64,000 nt of DNA from Corythucha ciliata (Eukaryota > Arthropoda > Insecta > Hemiptera > Tingidae). Location: positions 124,001-188,000 of the forward strand of contig CM075943.1 in NCBI GenBank assembly GCA_038030265.1, given 5' to 3'. A program made the position numbers and the translations under genes. Below the pieces are notes generated by a model, which was given only the letters and a program-made list of their open reading frames with translations, had not been told where the DNA came from and did not search any database. Shown here one piece after another: positions 1 to 10,449 of this stretch (position 1 is its first letter; the number at the start of each line of letters is the position of its first letter).

Positions 1-184
1 GGAGGCCTCCGAAAAAAAGTGGGTTTTTAGGATTTCAGGTTTTATGTTTATGGATGTAGGAACATGGAAAGGAAACTCTGTATATCCGGTATGACGTTGA
101 TTTGGCTCGATTTCGCTTACGCTGGTCCATATATGTTTCTGCACTGGCGGACCAGGAGGCCCACACGCTCAGTTTTCTGCACTT

Positions 185-477
185 TAACAGCAAATTTTTC
201 TATATCTTAGCAGAGAATTATCATTGTTCTCAGTTAGAACTGCAAATTAGCGTTTTTCTTACGTGTTTTCCTCCATATTAGCCGAAAAATAACGGGTTAT
301 TAAAAATGTTTGCCACGAAGCGCATTTTTTGTTCACCGTGCGCTATGAATTAGCGATTTTCCTCAGCCGCAAATCAGCGGTTTTTTAGAAACCTCTACAG
401 CCATAAATTGGCGATTTTTCTCAATTGTAACCTCCAAGTTGCCTATAAGTAGCCAAGAAGCCGCGAATTGGCGTACT
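185..477. repeat. Degenerate ~30 bp repeats (family A)
   Basis: Recurring phrases such as AATTAGCGTTTTTC, GAATTAGCGATTTTCCTCA and AATTGGCGATTTTTCTCAA occur about every 30-60 bases. They are the reverse complement of the units that fill 52900-54690 (AATTCGTGGCTAAAATTGAG and similar). The run ends where Gypsy coding sequence begins. No gene is seen in 1-465. Confidence 0.6.
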
Positions 478-962
478 TTCAAATGTTCACCATTTTGGTA
501 TCGAGCCAAGACCTGTACACGGTTTCTGGCTTAACAGTACGTTTTGAAAGAGACCTTGAGCTTCGCCCACCATTCTTGGTGACGCCTACAATTGAAGGCG
601 TACCTGTCGAAATGGAGGTGGACTGCGGAGCCGCCGTCTGCATTATAAAAGATACGATTTTCAAAGAACCGTGGCCAAGGGCTAACGACCTCCACTCTGT
701 GTCACTCGAATTAAAAGGCTACGCCGAGGGAGCGGCCCTGACCGTCATCGGTGCGAAAGACGTTAGCGTTAAGTATAAAGGGAAGACTACCATTTTGCCC
801 CTTATCGTAGCAGCAGGATGCCGTGAAATTCCCCTTCTCGGGCGTAACTGGTTCGAAGCGCTTGGACTCACAATACAGGGCTTACATGCTGTCAAGGCCC
901 AAAGTTTGCCGACTCCTACCCCCGCCCTGCAAGGTGACGACCGCCCTTTAGGCGAATACACG
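468..962 (+). pseudogene. Gypsy retropepsin-like protease segment
   Basis: The retroviral-type aspartic protease cleaves the retrotransposon polyprotein in the virus-like particle. The active-site motif appears as DCGAAV (around base 621), where the family normally has D-S/T-G-A, so the residue after the catalytic Asp is now Cys. The second landmark, LLGRNWFEALGL, lies near 835-870 and matches the Gypsy consensus just before RT. The frame is lost near the C-run at 963-971, after which the + frame of the RT takes over. The first ATG at 468 is probably not meaningful because the element is 5' truncated. Family assignment is firm; activity is unlikely. Confidence 0.85.
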
Positions 963-1024
963 GCCCCCCCCCCATACACCTCGATCTGGATAAATCCGTC
1001 ACAGCCCGCTATTTACGGCACAGA

Positions 1025-1690
1025 GTGGTGCCATTCGCTCTCCAGGCACGGGTGGAGGACGAACTCGTGCACCTCGAAGCTGCGGGGGTCATCAAGCCTG
1101 TTCAATTTTCCAAGTGGGCTACACCTGTCGTTATTGTACCCAAAAGAGACGGATCGCTCCGCCTATATGGAAGTTACAACGCCACTGTCAATTTGGCCCT
1201 CAAATCAGACTGCTACCCATTGCCTACCCTGCGAGAGGCCCTCAACCGAGTGGCCGGCGGAACGGTGTATTCCAAGCTGGATCTCGACCAAGCTTTCACC
1301 CAGCTTAAAGTCGACGACGAGTCTGCTCAAATGCTAACGATCAACACACACCGTGGGTTATTTTCTATGCACAGGGTTCCGTTCGGGATCAGCGCAGCGC
1401 CCGGAATTTTTCAACGCCTGATTGACGGGCTGTTAAAATATGTGGAAGGTGTCACGATCCTTATCGACGACTTGGTGATAAGCGGTTCGACTCAGGAGGA
1501 ACACGACAGCCGCCTCCTTCGCGTCCTAAACAAACTTCACGATGCGGGTCTGAAGCTAAAGTTTTCGAAATGTGCCATTAACAGAACAAGCGTGGAATTT
1601 TGGGGACACAGGATTGACGCCCATGGTACCCACCCGCTGCCAACAAAGACATCGGCGATTCGTGACGCCCCCTCCTACTTGTCGGGCAGA
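1025..1690 (+). pseudogene. Gypsy reverse transcriptase segment
   Basis: This segment would copy element RNA into DNA. It shows the RT landmarks in order: the N-terminal FSKWATPVVIVPKRDGSLRL (bases ~1107-1166), KLDLDQAF (~1276), THRGLFSMHRVPFGISAAP (~1350-1405) and the catalytic box as LIDDLVI (~1459-1480) where the family has Y-x-D-D-like IDD. The usual C-G-D-Y after the first block reads Y-G-S-Y, a further sign of decay. The frame breaks near 1660-1675, in a CCCCCTCC run, and continues in the frame that begins at 1572. No start codon is expected because pol is normally translated as a fusion. Confidence 0.9.
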
Positions 1691-2290
1691 GCTACAGTCA
1701 CTCCTTGGCCTCATCAATTTTTACGACCACTTTCTTCAAGGAAAAGCGACTATTTTCGAGCCGCTTTATCGCCTCCTCGATGCTGCAACACCGTGGAGTT
1801 GGGACAAAAACCATGAAAAAGCCCTTCAGCAAGTAAAGGACCTCATTTGTACACCAGGTCTCGTCCTTGCCCATTATAATGGCCAGTAACCTCTCACAGT
1901 GGCTTGCGATGCCTCGGCGTACGGGCTCGGTGCCGTGCTGTCCTAAATCTCCCCGGAGGGAGAGGAGCGACCCCTGGCTTTTGCCTCCCGGACTCTCTCG
2001 CCTGAAGAACGGCGCTAGCTCAAGTAGATCGTGAGGCTGCAGCCCTTATTTTTGGAGCTCGTAAATTCCACCAATTTATATACGGGCGCTCTGGAGTTAC
2101 CTTTATAACGGATCATAAGCCCCTGCTGGGAATCTTCAAACCAGGTTCGCCTGTCCCCGAGCAACTTTCACCCAGAATGCTTCGCTGGGCCATTATCCTG
2201 GCTTCATACGATTATGAAATCGGATACCGCGAGGGCAAACTGCATGGAAACGCCGACGCTTGCTCACGTCTGCCTTTACCTCTCCAGGAA
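1660..2290 (+). pseudogene. Gypsy RT connection and RNase H segment
   Basis: After the frame change the sequence gives the RT thumb/tether (LLGLINFYDHFL) and then an RNase H domain that degrades the RNA of the RNA:DNA hybrid. The acidic positions are recognisable as CDAS (~1909), DREA (~2026-2037) and TDHKPL (~2110-2130). In-frame stops fall at about 1887, 1944 and 2013, and another frame change near 2020 restores the frame that runs on into the integrase. The end, DACSRLPL, is the usual junction to integrase. Confidence 0.85.
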
Positions 2291-2933
2291 AGCGATTTAG
2301 AACCCGATCCTGTCGGAATTCACCTGCTGGAATTACAAAATGGCCCTGTGACGTCCGAAGAGGTTGCCAAAGAGTCTGCGGTCGACACCATTCTCCAGCA
2401 AGTCATGAAGCATGTCAGAAACGGGTGGCCTTCCAAAATTCCGGCAGAGCTTAAGCCGTACCATTCGTGCTCAAACAACCTCTCGGTCCAACGTGACTGT
2501 CTGCTTCGCGGCGAGAGAGTTGTAGTCCCGGCCAAACTGCGCCAGCGTGTTCTCGCAGCTATTCACGCGTCGCATCACGGAATTGTGCGCTCTAAATTCG
2601 TTGCCCGATCGTACGTCTGGTGGCCAGGGCTGAGTCGAGACGTAGAGAACCAAGTCAAGGCCTGTGTCACGTGTCAGGAGCAACAAAGGTCACCACCTGC
2701 CGAAATTCCAAAATCATGGCTCATAGCTACACGTCCTTGGACGCGGGTACATTTCGATTTCGCTGGACCTGTCGATGGGTACATGTTTTTAATCGCTGTG
2801 GACACGTTTTCTCGATGGCCCGTAATTAAAGTAGCATCCTCGATGTCTGCTTTGGCCCTAGTTCTTTACACTAGACAAATGTTCGCTGACTACGGACCGT
2901 GCGAATGTTTGGTTTCGGACAACGGACCTTCCC
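2177..2933 (+). pseudogene. Gypsy integrase segment, 3' truncated
   Basis: Integrase inserts the DNA copy into the genome. The zinc-binding domain is present: HASHHGIVRSKF followed by ACVTCQ (~2556-2680). The catalytic core follows, with its first Asp in WTRVHFDFAGP (~2740-2770) and its second in VSDNGP (~2912-2930). The DDE glutamate is missing because the open frame passes into foreign sequence right after SDNGP. The remaining codons up to 3034 are antisense Jockey-like sequence and not integrase. Confidence 0.9.
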
Positions 2934-3562
2934 TGTTCCCCTTCTTCACCTTAACAGGGCAGCTTTCCTCATACGCACTGAGGACCGCTGAATTGATCGC
3001 CTCCACCGCCCTATCGAGGTCGGCTTGGCACTGAATGTCAAGGTCCATCTCAGAAAATTCCTGTTCAAGATGCCCCTTAAAGACCTCCCAATCCGCGTTT
3101 TTGGGATTCCGGTACGCTGTACTTCTAACCTTAGGAAACTCGACCTCAAACGAGATCAGCCTATGGTCAGACATTGATGTTTCTGACATGACTTTCCAAT
3201 CTCTGACACTATTGGCCAAAAACTGGCTGGCCAGAGTAACATCCAGGACCCCACTCCTCGCATTTGTCACGAAAGTAGGGATCGAGCCCTGATTTACCAC
3301 CACCAGGTCATGCGTCATCAAAAATTGAAAGAGTGACTCACCCCTGGCGTTGACATCTGTACTACCCCAGATGGTATGGTGAGCATTCGCATCACAACCC
3401 ACAATCAGCTGCAGGTTCCTCGCGCTGCAGTACAGGACCAAACGCTGCGAAGCTCCTCCGGCGGCGTCACCTCAGCGTCCCCCGGGAAGTACGCGGAAGC
3501 TACCACACACCTCCGGGTCCGGTCCTCGTCCTTGGCTTCCAGGATTTGGATTTTGTACGTTG
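2934..3562 (-). pseudogene. Jockey-like non-LTR endonuclease fragment
   Basis: On the minus strand this encodes the apurinic-type endonuclease that nicks target DNA for target-primed reverse transcription. Recognisable are VGCDANAHHTIWGS (~3400-3360), PTFVTNARSGVLDVTL (~3280) and SDHRLISFEVEF (~3170), typical of Jockey-group ORF2. Upstream residues AYFPGDAEVTPPEEL (~3500) are in another frame, so one base was gained or lost near 3450. RT is absent: the fragment ends around 2934, just where the expected PWW motif would come, and is fused to the Gypsy integrase. Neither a poly(A) nor a target duplication is visible. Confidence 0.85.
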
Positions 3563-3771
3563 TAAGTAAGGGATAACGATTGGACGTCGTGCATGGAACA
3601 ACAAGACAGTATTCGAACGTTTATTTATTCATGGTTTTTAAATTATTGTTATTGTTTTTACACGAATAGTTAATTCTTATTCTCTTGTAGAATAACTGAA
3701 TACGTCAGGGTATAGAAAAGTGAAAACCGGGGTTTGTAATAAAAACGAACATTTCTGTGAGAATGTAACTT

Positions 3772-3915
3772 ATAGCGTTCCCCATTTGCACAAAATTCTG
3801 CATTTGGGCAGTTCATTTCCACCCGTCTTCACTGAATTAAATCATATGTTAGTGGAGAAGACGGGTGGAAATGAATAGCCCCGTTGCAGAATTTTGTGCA
3901 AATGGGGAACGCTAT
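3772..3915. repeat. 144 bp inverted repeat (hairpin)
   Basis: Left arm begins ATAGCGTTCCCCATTTGCAC and right arm ends GTGCAAATGGGGAACGCTAT. The arms stay complementary through the CACCCGTCTTC/GAAGACGGGTGG segment, with small interruptions and a short AT-rich loop near 3835-3850. It is probably a small foldback or MITE. No protein signal is seen between 3565 and 4070. Confidence 0.8.
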
Positions 3916-4073
3916 TAATTTGACGACTCGGAAGGTTACGGTAACCTGATAACGTTTTCGCTATCAGGGACTCTCGGATTTAACGAGTTTTTTTTGTCTT
4001 TTTAAGGCATTTTGGACGTGTTTTGAGGTGCGGAGGTGAGAAAGAAGGAAACAACGAACATTTTGAGTGCTGA

Positions 4074-5156
4074 ATCAAGTGCGTTGGATCGTTGGTAGTG
4101 GGAAAATTTTCGGTTCATTCGGAGGCGGAGGATTCGGAGGGCTTCATTCGGACCCGTCGGGAGGGTAAGAAAGCCAGGGAGAAAAGTAGGCGCGAGAATA
4201 GAGCCCGTAAGGTAGCTGAGGCGAGGGCAAGACAGCCCCTCACGGGTTTTAAGGGGAGGTTCGAACAACAACGCGAACAATACGAGCGCAAGCGCGAACA
4301 AGCGTATAGATTACGGGAGGAGAAACGGAACGAAAACCAGAAGAGATTTCGGTCTACCTCGCACCCTACCCCTCCGGTGGAAGGGGTAGTAGGACCGTCA
4401 AAAAGGTCCAAGAAGGAGGAAACGGAAGAGAAAGCACGCCAAGAGCATGCCAAGGCGGTTATGGTGAAAGTGGACGGCGGGGCCTTCTCAAATGAGGAGG
4501 CGGTCAAGGTAAGAAATTTCGTGCTAAGAGCGCTTATAGCGTGTCAAAGTAAGATCCGATTTGTAGACTCCGGGCTTGTACAGGAGAGTAAATTGTACGT
4601 TATGACGTGCGGTAAAGAATATGCGGACTTGCTAATAAGTTCGCTAAGGGACGGGGTGGGGGTACATGGATGGGCGATTTACCGGCTCTCGGAACTGCCG
4701 ATTCCGAAGCGAATCCGGGGAGTCCTTACCGGTTTCGGATTGAGACAGGATGAACTCCTGCCATGTATGGCAGTAGTTGACCCAGATCTCACGTTTCAAT
4801 TCGTTAAGTGGAGCATTGTTAGTTTTGAGACCGATCAGTTGGGGTTGAAAACGGTGGTAGCAATCGAGGTCCCGAAAGAAGACGCGGAAGAGGTGAAAAC
4901 GGTAGGCTACTTGGGAGTGGAACTGACCCGGGTCAAGTTCTGGGTACTTAAAAGCCCGTGGCTAGGGGATGAAACCGACGAGGAGGAAACCGCGATGGAG
5001 GTAGAGGAGGAAATAGCGGCTCAGAGACAACAGCCGGGGGGGAGTGGGTTGGTCGTCACGACAACTGCAACAACCCGGCGTCCACCGTTTGGTAGAACTT
5101 TGGAGGAGGTGGAGGAAGATTTGCTGTGGTCCCCCAAAAAGGGTGGGGGGAGGTAA
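4074..5156 (+). CDS. LOA-like ORF1 protein (DUF4780-like)
   Basis: This would be the RNA-binding partner protein of the retrotransposon. The first half (~bases 4130-4450) is strongly basic and coiled-coil-like, rich in Arg/Lys/Glu (REGKKAREKSRRENRARK, EQQREQYERKREQ). The second half (~4450-4960) is a compact domain ending in VGYLGVELTRVKFWVLK, resembling the DUF4780 domain of arthropod retrotransposon ORF1 products. An acidic linker and PPFGRTLEEVEEDLLW follow. The frame is open from 4074 to TAA at 5154-5156, but there is no in-frame ATG until ~4459, so the true start is lost or non-AUG. ORF2 begins directly after the stop. Confidence 0.7.
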   Translation: MKCVGSLVVGKFSVHSEAEDSEGFIRTRREGKKAREKSRRENRARKVAEARARQPLTGFKGRFEQQREQYERKREQAYRLREEKRNENQKRFRSTSHPTPPVEGVVGPSKRSKKEETEEKARQEHAKAVMVKVDGGAFSNEEAVKVRNFVLRALIACQSKIRFVDSGLVQESKLYVMTCGKEYADLLISSLRDGVGVHGWAIYRLSELPIPKRIRGVLTGFGLRQDELLPCMAVVDPDLTFQFVKWSIVSFETDQLGLKTVVAIEVPKEDAEEVKTVGYLGVELTRVKFWVLKSPWLGDETDEEETAMEVEEEIAAQRQQPGGSGLVVTTTATTRRPPFGRTLEEVEEDLLWSPKKGGGR

Positions 5157-6089
5157 GTGAGGATCCTACAGGCGAATACCTAGCATAGTAAAACGGCGGC
5201 AGCTGATGTAGCCGTATTGCTGGGTAAAAAGGAGTTCGACGTGGGACTGTTTCAGGAACCGTATGTATATAAGTCTAAGATTAGGGGATGGAATAATCAA
5301 TATTATGTGTCTTTTTATACAGGAGTTAATGGAGTGCCTAGGGCATGTGTTGTCGTAGCAGCGGATTTACGACCGGTTGCCACTGCGGGCGTACGAGACG
5401 AGGGACTTTGTGGCGGTTGCCGTCCAAGGAAAGATACCGGGCGTAGGACGAAAGAAAATAGTGGTGGTCTCGTGGTACCGGGCAGCGGACAGTAATGTGA
5501 TCCCGGAGTGCCTGGAACGCCTAAGAGATTATTGTAGCGACACCGGGATCCTGTTAGTGGTGGGAGCGGACGTAAACGCCCACCATGAAGTGTGGGGTTC
5601 CTCAAATAACAATCGGCCTGGTGAGGAACTCCTGGAAGGATTGGTAAGATTAGGATTAACTATTGAGAATGTCGGGAGTGAGCCAACTTTTGTGGTGCGT
5701 AATAGGACGGAGGTCCGGGATGTTATTCTAAGCTTAGGGCCGACGAGTAGATGGATTAATAATTGGCGGGTCTGTGACAGATTAATAACTTCTGATCACA
5801 GGCCTATTATGTTTAGTTTAGGAGCCAAAGGAGTTAAGAAACCCCCTGGGAGGAATCCGAGACGGACGGACTGGGAGAAATTCGAGAGGACGGTAGGAGA
5901 AGCAACGGGAGAAGTATCCAGAAACACTTTAGATGAAGAGGAGAAAGAGATAAGAGAAATTATAACTTTGGCTTTTCAGGCGGCTTGTCCCGAGAGAAGG
6001 GTCAAAGAAAGGGGAGTGGTGTGGTGGAATGTCCACCTGAAAGAAAAGAAGCGGAGGATGAACTCGTCGTTGAGCGCGGCTAAGAGAAC
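5157..6089 (+). pseudogene. LOA-like ORF2, endonuclease part
   Basis: Apurinic/apyrimidinic-type endonuclease for target nicking. Translation in the ORF1 stop region gives VRILQANT then TAG (5181-5183), so the expected ATG reads GTG at 5157 and a nonsense codon follows. Motifs: LFQEPYVYKSKIRGW (~5248-5292), VVGADVNAHHEVWGS (~5558-5600), PTFVVRNRTEVRDVIL (~5682) and the catalytic SDHRPIMFSL (~5791-5820). A frame change lies near 5370-5377. The segment closes with VVWWNVHLKEKKRRM (~6016-6060) and is then cut by an insertion at 6090. Confidence 0.85.
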
Positions 6090-6350
6090 AGTCTGGGTCC
6101 TGGCGCCTCTCCCATCCGAACAACACGGGCATCACTCTCCACCCCACACTTTACCTGTAAACTCCCCACCGCCAAGCGGTCCACACCGGTAACGTGTCAG
6201 TTTTGACCAACTGGCACGGCTAACGGGGAGTGGGGTGGAGATAACCAGGACTTGCACGTGCCGGGTCACTTCCCGGCCGTCATGTCAGGCTTAATCCTGG
6301 TTATGTGCCTTTCAAGGCATCAAGCCAGGGCGGGAAGAAGGCACAATCCT
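6090..6350. mobile_element. 261 bp insertion with 12 bp target-site duplication
   Basis: The 12-mer GGCTAAGAGAAC stands at 6078-6089 and again at 6351-6362, flanking 261 bases with different composition. Insert plus one duplicate is 273 bases, a multiple of three, and the ORF2 frame is the same on both sides (1 mod 3). Inside there is an AACCAGGA/TCCTGGTT inverted pair (6242-6249, 6293-6301) and a near-palindrome TGCCTTTCAAGGCA. There is no poly(A) tail and no clear tRNA A or B box. A target duplication this long fits a SINE or another product of a non-LTR element; the family is not recognised. Confidence 0.8.
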
Positions 6351-7464
6351 GGCTAAGAGAACGGATGATGGTGAGGAGGAATGGGAGGCGTATCACCGGG
6401 CGCGGAAAGAATACAAAAGTGCGATTCGGAGAGAGAAGAGAAAGTCGTGGAGGAGCTTTTGCGAAGAGGTAGAGAGCACGCGGGAGGTGGCGAGACTTAA
6501 CCGCATAGTAAGGGAGGATAGCCGGCAACTTCTGGGCACAATTATTGAGCCGTCAGGTGAAGTAGTGGTAGAAAGTAGGGAAATTTTGGAGTCGTTATTA
6601 AGCGCGCATTTTCCAGGTTGTGAGGAGGAGGAGGTTGTGCCCAGCCAGCATAGAGCGGAACATGAAGGAGCGATGAAAGAGAGCGACGCTATTATTAATA
6701 GAGAGCGCTTCAGATGGGCCCTAAAGTCGATGGGCCAATATAAAGCACCGGGAATCGACGGGGTATGCCCATGCATGTTGCAGAGGGCCGGAGGACAAGC
6801 GCAGGAAAGGATAAGGAGACTCTTCGTCACATCTCTGGCGACGGGGCAAGTACCAACGCCATGGAAAAGGGTGAGAGTATCGTTCATACCTAAACGTGGA
6901 GGGAAGCATGATAGGGCTGGAAACTTTAGGCCCATAAGTTTAAGTTCGGTAATGATGAGGTTCATGGAGAAGACGCTAGACGGGTATATCCGGGAGGGCA
7001 TAGGTAAAAGCAGACCATATCATCCGAGGCAGCATGCTTATATAGCGGGGAAATTGACAGAGTCGGCGTTGCAAGAGCTGATAGGGAAACTGGAGGATAC
7101 CATAGCCCAAAAAGAATACGCATTGGTTTTGTTCCTGGACATAGAGGGAGCATTCAACCAGGTCACTTTTCAGTGTATAGTGGAGGCTTTGAAAACCTTT
7201 CGGGTGAACCCGATGGTGGTTAGATGGATTAGTCATGCTCTGAGGCATAGGTGGATTAGGGCAGAGTTAGGGGGAGAAACGGTAGAAAGGAGGGCAAAGA
7301 GAGGAACCCCGCAGGGGTCTAGCCTCTCGCCCCTCTTATGGATAATAGTGGTAGATGAACTAATTAGATTAATGGAGGAAAATGGCTTCTATATGCAGTT
7401 TTTTGCGGATGATGAGCCATCGTGGTTAGAGGAAAGGTATTGTCGACACTTTTTGAACTTATGA
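6351..7464 (+). pseudogene. LOA-like ORF2, reverse transcriptase part
   Basis: Reverse transcriptase of the element. The linker (EEEWEAYHRARKEYKSAIR) continues from 6363. RT motifs in order: YKAPGIDGVCP (~6739), VRVSFIPKRGG with NFRPISL (~6871-6945), LVLFLDIEGAFNQV (~7123-7165), RGTPQGSSLSPLLW (~7300-7340) and the catalytic FADD (~7402-7413). Just after FADD the frame is lost: the track to 7464 is out of frame, and the correct continuation lies in the frame starting at 7422. Spacing and motif wording match LOA/Jockey-type RTs. Confidence 0.9.
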
Positions 7465-8500
7465 GGCAGGCGATTAGTATAGTGGAGGAATGGTGTGAGC
7501 CAAGAGGGTCAACCATTAACCCGAGCAAGGTGAAGCTGTGTCTGTTCACACACAAGAGGAACAGGCAGGGGCTTCAGACTCTACAGATTAGGGGTAAGGA
7601 GGTGGAGTTAACAACGGAAGTTAAGTGTTTAGGGGTGTGGCTAGATCATCGACTGAGCTGGGAAAAGCACATAAGGGAAACTTATCAGAAGGCGATGGGC
7701 ACCTTTTATCAGGTTAGAAGGGTAGTGGGGAAAACATGGGGCCTGAACCCCAAAATGACCCTACGGTTGTACACGGGGATTATCCGACCAAGGATCCTCT
7801 ACGGGGCAATGGTTTGGTCGAGGGCGGCGAACAAAAAGGGAAACACAGCTAAATTAGACAGAGTGCAAAGGCTGGCCTGTCTGGCGACCCTAGGGGCGTT
7901 CAGAACGACACCAACAAGACCGATGGAGGTAATGCTAGGACTAAAACCCTTAAGCCTTGAACTGCAGGCACGGGCTATGGAAACGGCATACAGATTGGAT
8001 TGCATGTCAGGGGTGGTAGGAAACGGGGGGATACGAGATCACATGCGCAGAGTGGCACCGTCCACGGGCATGAGATCGGATCAAATGGTTAAACAAGGAG
8101 ACTTTGTAAAGACGATCGTGGTCAAACTATCCCGGGAAACCGGGCAAGGGGGTGATACAGAAGAGATTAAGTGTTTTACGGACGGTTCAAAAATTGGAAC
8201 CGGGAAAGGGAAGGCGGGGTCAGGCATATACATCCCCGGAATGGGGGTGGAAGAGAGCCTGACGTTGGGGAAATACGTGACGGTGTTCCAGGCGGAGGTT
8301 GCGGCCATAGAGGCTTGTGCAATCGAACTGAGACGGAAAGGTGCGACAAATAAGCGAATAACGATATACTCGGACAGCCGAGCCGCCCTCGGGGCCATTT
8401 CCAGGCCGGTGGTCAAGTCGGGGGCGGTGGGGAGTTGTAGAGCCAGTATATCGACACTGCTGACGGAGGGTAACACGGTTACATTAGGGGGGCATCCCGG
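7415..8500 (+). pseudogene. LOA-like ORF2, RT thumb and RNase H
   Basis: Continues the RT (VEEWCEPRGSTINPSKVKLC, then VKCLGVWLDHRLSWEKHI, ~7485-7670) and its thumb (RPRILYGAMVW, ~7790). An RNase H domain follows with its acidic residues visible: CFTDGSKIG (~8172), FQAEVAAIEAC (~8286) and ITIYSDSRAAL (~8358). The last block should read as a P-G-H-x-G-N-E motif, but the frame breaks near 8490-8500: HPGE is followed by a stop, and GNERADKLANTGA continues in the next frame (8497-8538). An RNase H after the RT is a feature of the LOA, I and R1 groups. Confidence 0.85.
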
Positions 8501-9039
8501 GGAATGAGAGAGCAGACAAGCTGGCTAATACGGGGGCCATGACAGAATATGTCGGCCCAGAACCGGTGGTGGGGATAGCAAGGGTAGTAGGACTCAGTGA
8601 AATTCGGGGTTGGGCGAAAGCGGAAGCCCAGGCACGATGGGAAGCAGAAGATCACTGCAGACAAGCGAAAGAGGGCATTAAAAGGTATGATGTCAACACG
8701 ACAAAGTGGCTGGTAGGGTTAGGGCGGAAGCAAACTAGAAAGATAGTAGGAATATTTACAGGGCACTTTGCAGTTCAGAGACACTTGCACACGATGGGGC
8801 TAATTGGGGACCCTACATGTGAGAGGTGTGGAGTGGAGGAGGAGACAACGGGTCATTTAGTGAGAGAGTGTGAGGGGTTTGCGGAAGCGAGGTTTGCTGT
8901 ATTTGGGAGGGACAGGTTGACCGACCTAGAATTTTCCAGTGCTCAAGGGGTCCGAGTATTGGATTTTCTGGGGAGGGTGAGGAGATTTGAGGAGCCGTGC
9001 TTGCCCCTCCGAGTCCGGGACCCGTTGGGTATGACGTAG
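8497..9039 (+). pseudogene. LOA-like ORF2, C-terminal zinc-finger part
   Basis: End of the RNase H domain (GNERADKLAN) followed by the usual C-terminal tail of non-LTR ORF2 proteins. A CxxC...H...C finger is visible as CERCGVEEETTGHLVREC (~8818-8871), with ETTGHL as the family hallmark. Such fingers are thought to help bind template or target. Translation ends at TAG 9037-9039. The ATG at 8539 is internal; the real reading frame comes from upstream. Confidence 0.85.
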
Positions 9040-10240
9040 GGGCCCAATTGGTGGCCTTGGCGTCGCCGGGCTCGGCTTGGCCGGGATGGCACCCCCCCCC
9101 CCAAACAACTTAATTTGACTGCTTTGATCTTTATTTATTTTGAGCTAATGTTACTTACCTACGTCATCCACTCTTCGTCCGAACAAGAAATAACCTGCCG
9201 GCTCATTATCTATGTACTATATGTATGTAATCTATTTTATTTAGACAGAACAAAATATGACACTCTACAATAGGGTGATATAGTCATACAATACAGCCGA
9301 ACAACCCGGGAAAAAGTAGTAGTTTCTGGCAATTTTAGCATTGAAAGAATTGAATGTTTTTTGGTTTTTTTTTTTGTTTTTTTCATTTTTATTCTTCGAA
9401 TGTAATACGAAAGTGAACATAATAGACTTGTCGTGCCCCAATTATTTGGATTTTCCCTCCTCTCCTACTAGGCTCACATCCGGTTCCATTAATAGCCCTT
9501 TATTTTACACTCTTTTCATTGTGTAGAAAAAAATGAAATAGAAGTCTTGATAAAAAAAACGACAAAAAAAAATATGGAAGGGAATGGGGGACCAAAGTTG
9601 TTAGCAAGCGTCATTGTCCCCAGGTGGTTAAGATGCTAAACACGCTTTCACCTAATAGGCTCCAAAAAAAAAAAAAAGAGGGCCAGTTTTAGGGTTTGCT
9701 GAACTTTTTCCTACTTTGTTTTTTTGTTTGCCCTGTAAAACCTTTTCTCTTTGAGGATTGGAGCGGTGAGAAGGGGTGGGTGAAACAACAATCTTCCGTT
9801 AAGGACTATCTTCTTTCTTTTTTTAGTTTCTTAAAATGTGAAGCAGTATCAGAAGGACTGTGGTTTACTGTGGTGTGCAGTGTGTGAGAGGGAGACAAAA
9901 AAAATATAAAAAAAGGTGAAAAAAAAAAAAAAAAAAAGACAAGGGAGAGCATCGCACAAGGACAATAAAATGTTCGATGGATATCTAGAGAGAAAAATAA
10001 GAGGGGAAAGGGGTTATATGCAAAAACGAGTATAGCGAACGAGTCCTAGGAAACCTTAATGTTCTTCTTCGAATGCTCTCTTACAACCCTTTCTAGAAAA
10101 ACCTTTTTTCGAACTTTTTCTCCCATTTGTATGTGCTCACCACCCTTTCTATAACGCCCATTGTTTATCCCTTTGGTTTTTTTTTGTTTTTTTTTTTCAA
10201 GCAGATTTATTTTTACTCGATACCAGACTTACGCAGATAA
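9040..10240. other. Non-coding stretch with homopolymer runs
   Basis: No protein family is recognisable in any frame. It holds a possible LOA 3' UTR (GC-rich, 9040-9110), several A-runs (9540-9580, 9660-9680, 9920-9938) and T-runs (9365-9390, 10180-10198). A short stretch at 9615-9665, GTCCCCAGGTGGTTAAGATG onward, resembles the first half of a tRNA (A-box-like) and runs into A15; this is weak. Confidence 0.5.
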
Positions 10241-10449
10241 TGTTTAATTTATTTGACGTTGAAAGGCGCGAATAAAGACGGTTAGAGCACGAAAATCTTA
10301 ATTTCGTAGCTCAAGAATCTGTTAGTAGAATACCCCCCCCCCCACCCCCGGCCCCACCAACACCATCAGGATCACGAAACTAGCTATTTAGCTGTAAAAC
10401 TGTTAATTGCACACGAAAATGCCAGGAAGAAAGCTACTACGACGCCTTT

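Larger units (their letters stand above)
505..2933 (+). mobile_element. Gypsy/Ty3-type LTR retrotransposon relic (pol only)
   Basis: Protease, reverse transcriptase, RNase H and integrase segments follow one another in Gypsy order on the + strand, spread over three frames. There is no gag, no LTR and no primer site. The left end abuts family A repeats; the right end stops inside the integrase core and abuts an antisense Jockey-like fragment. The order PR-RT-RH-IN separates it from Copia, where integrase precedes RT. At least three frame changes and several stops make it a dead copy. Confidence 0.9.
4074..9045 (+). mobile_element. LOA-like non-LTR retrotransposon, nearly full length
   Basis: A two-ORF element: ORF1 (4074-5156), then ORF2 with endonuclease, reverse transcriptase, RNase H and a C-terminal zinc finger, up to the stop at 9037-9039. 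An RNase H domain after the RT, plus a DUF4780-like ORF1 product, fits the LOA clade (Jockey/I superfamily). ORF2 carries one TAG stop, frame changes near 5370, 7415 and 8495, and a 261 bp insertion. Genes are purine-rich on the coding strand. The exact 3' end was not located; 9040-9110 contains a GC-rich stretch that may be 3' UTR. LOA versus a neighbouring RNase H-bearing clade would need a tree. Confidence 0.8.

Noticed and set aside
1114..1308. Secondary frame overlapping Gypsy RT
   Set aside because: Shadow of the RT frame; no independent motif.
9615..9680. SINE with tRNA-like head and A15 tail
   Set aside because: Only an A-box-like word and an A run; no B box and no target duplication could be seen.
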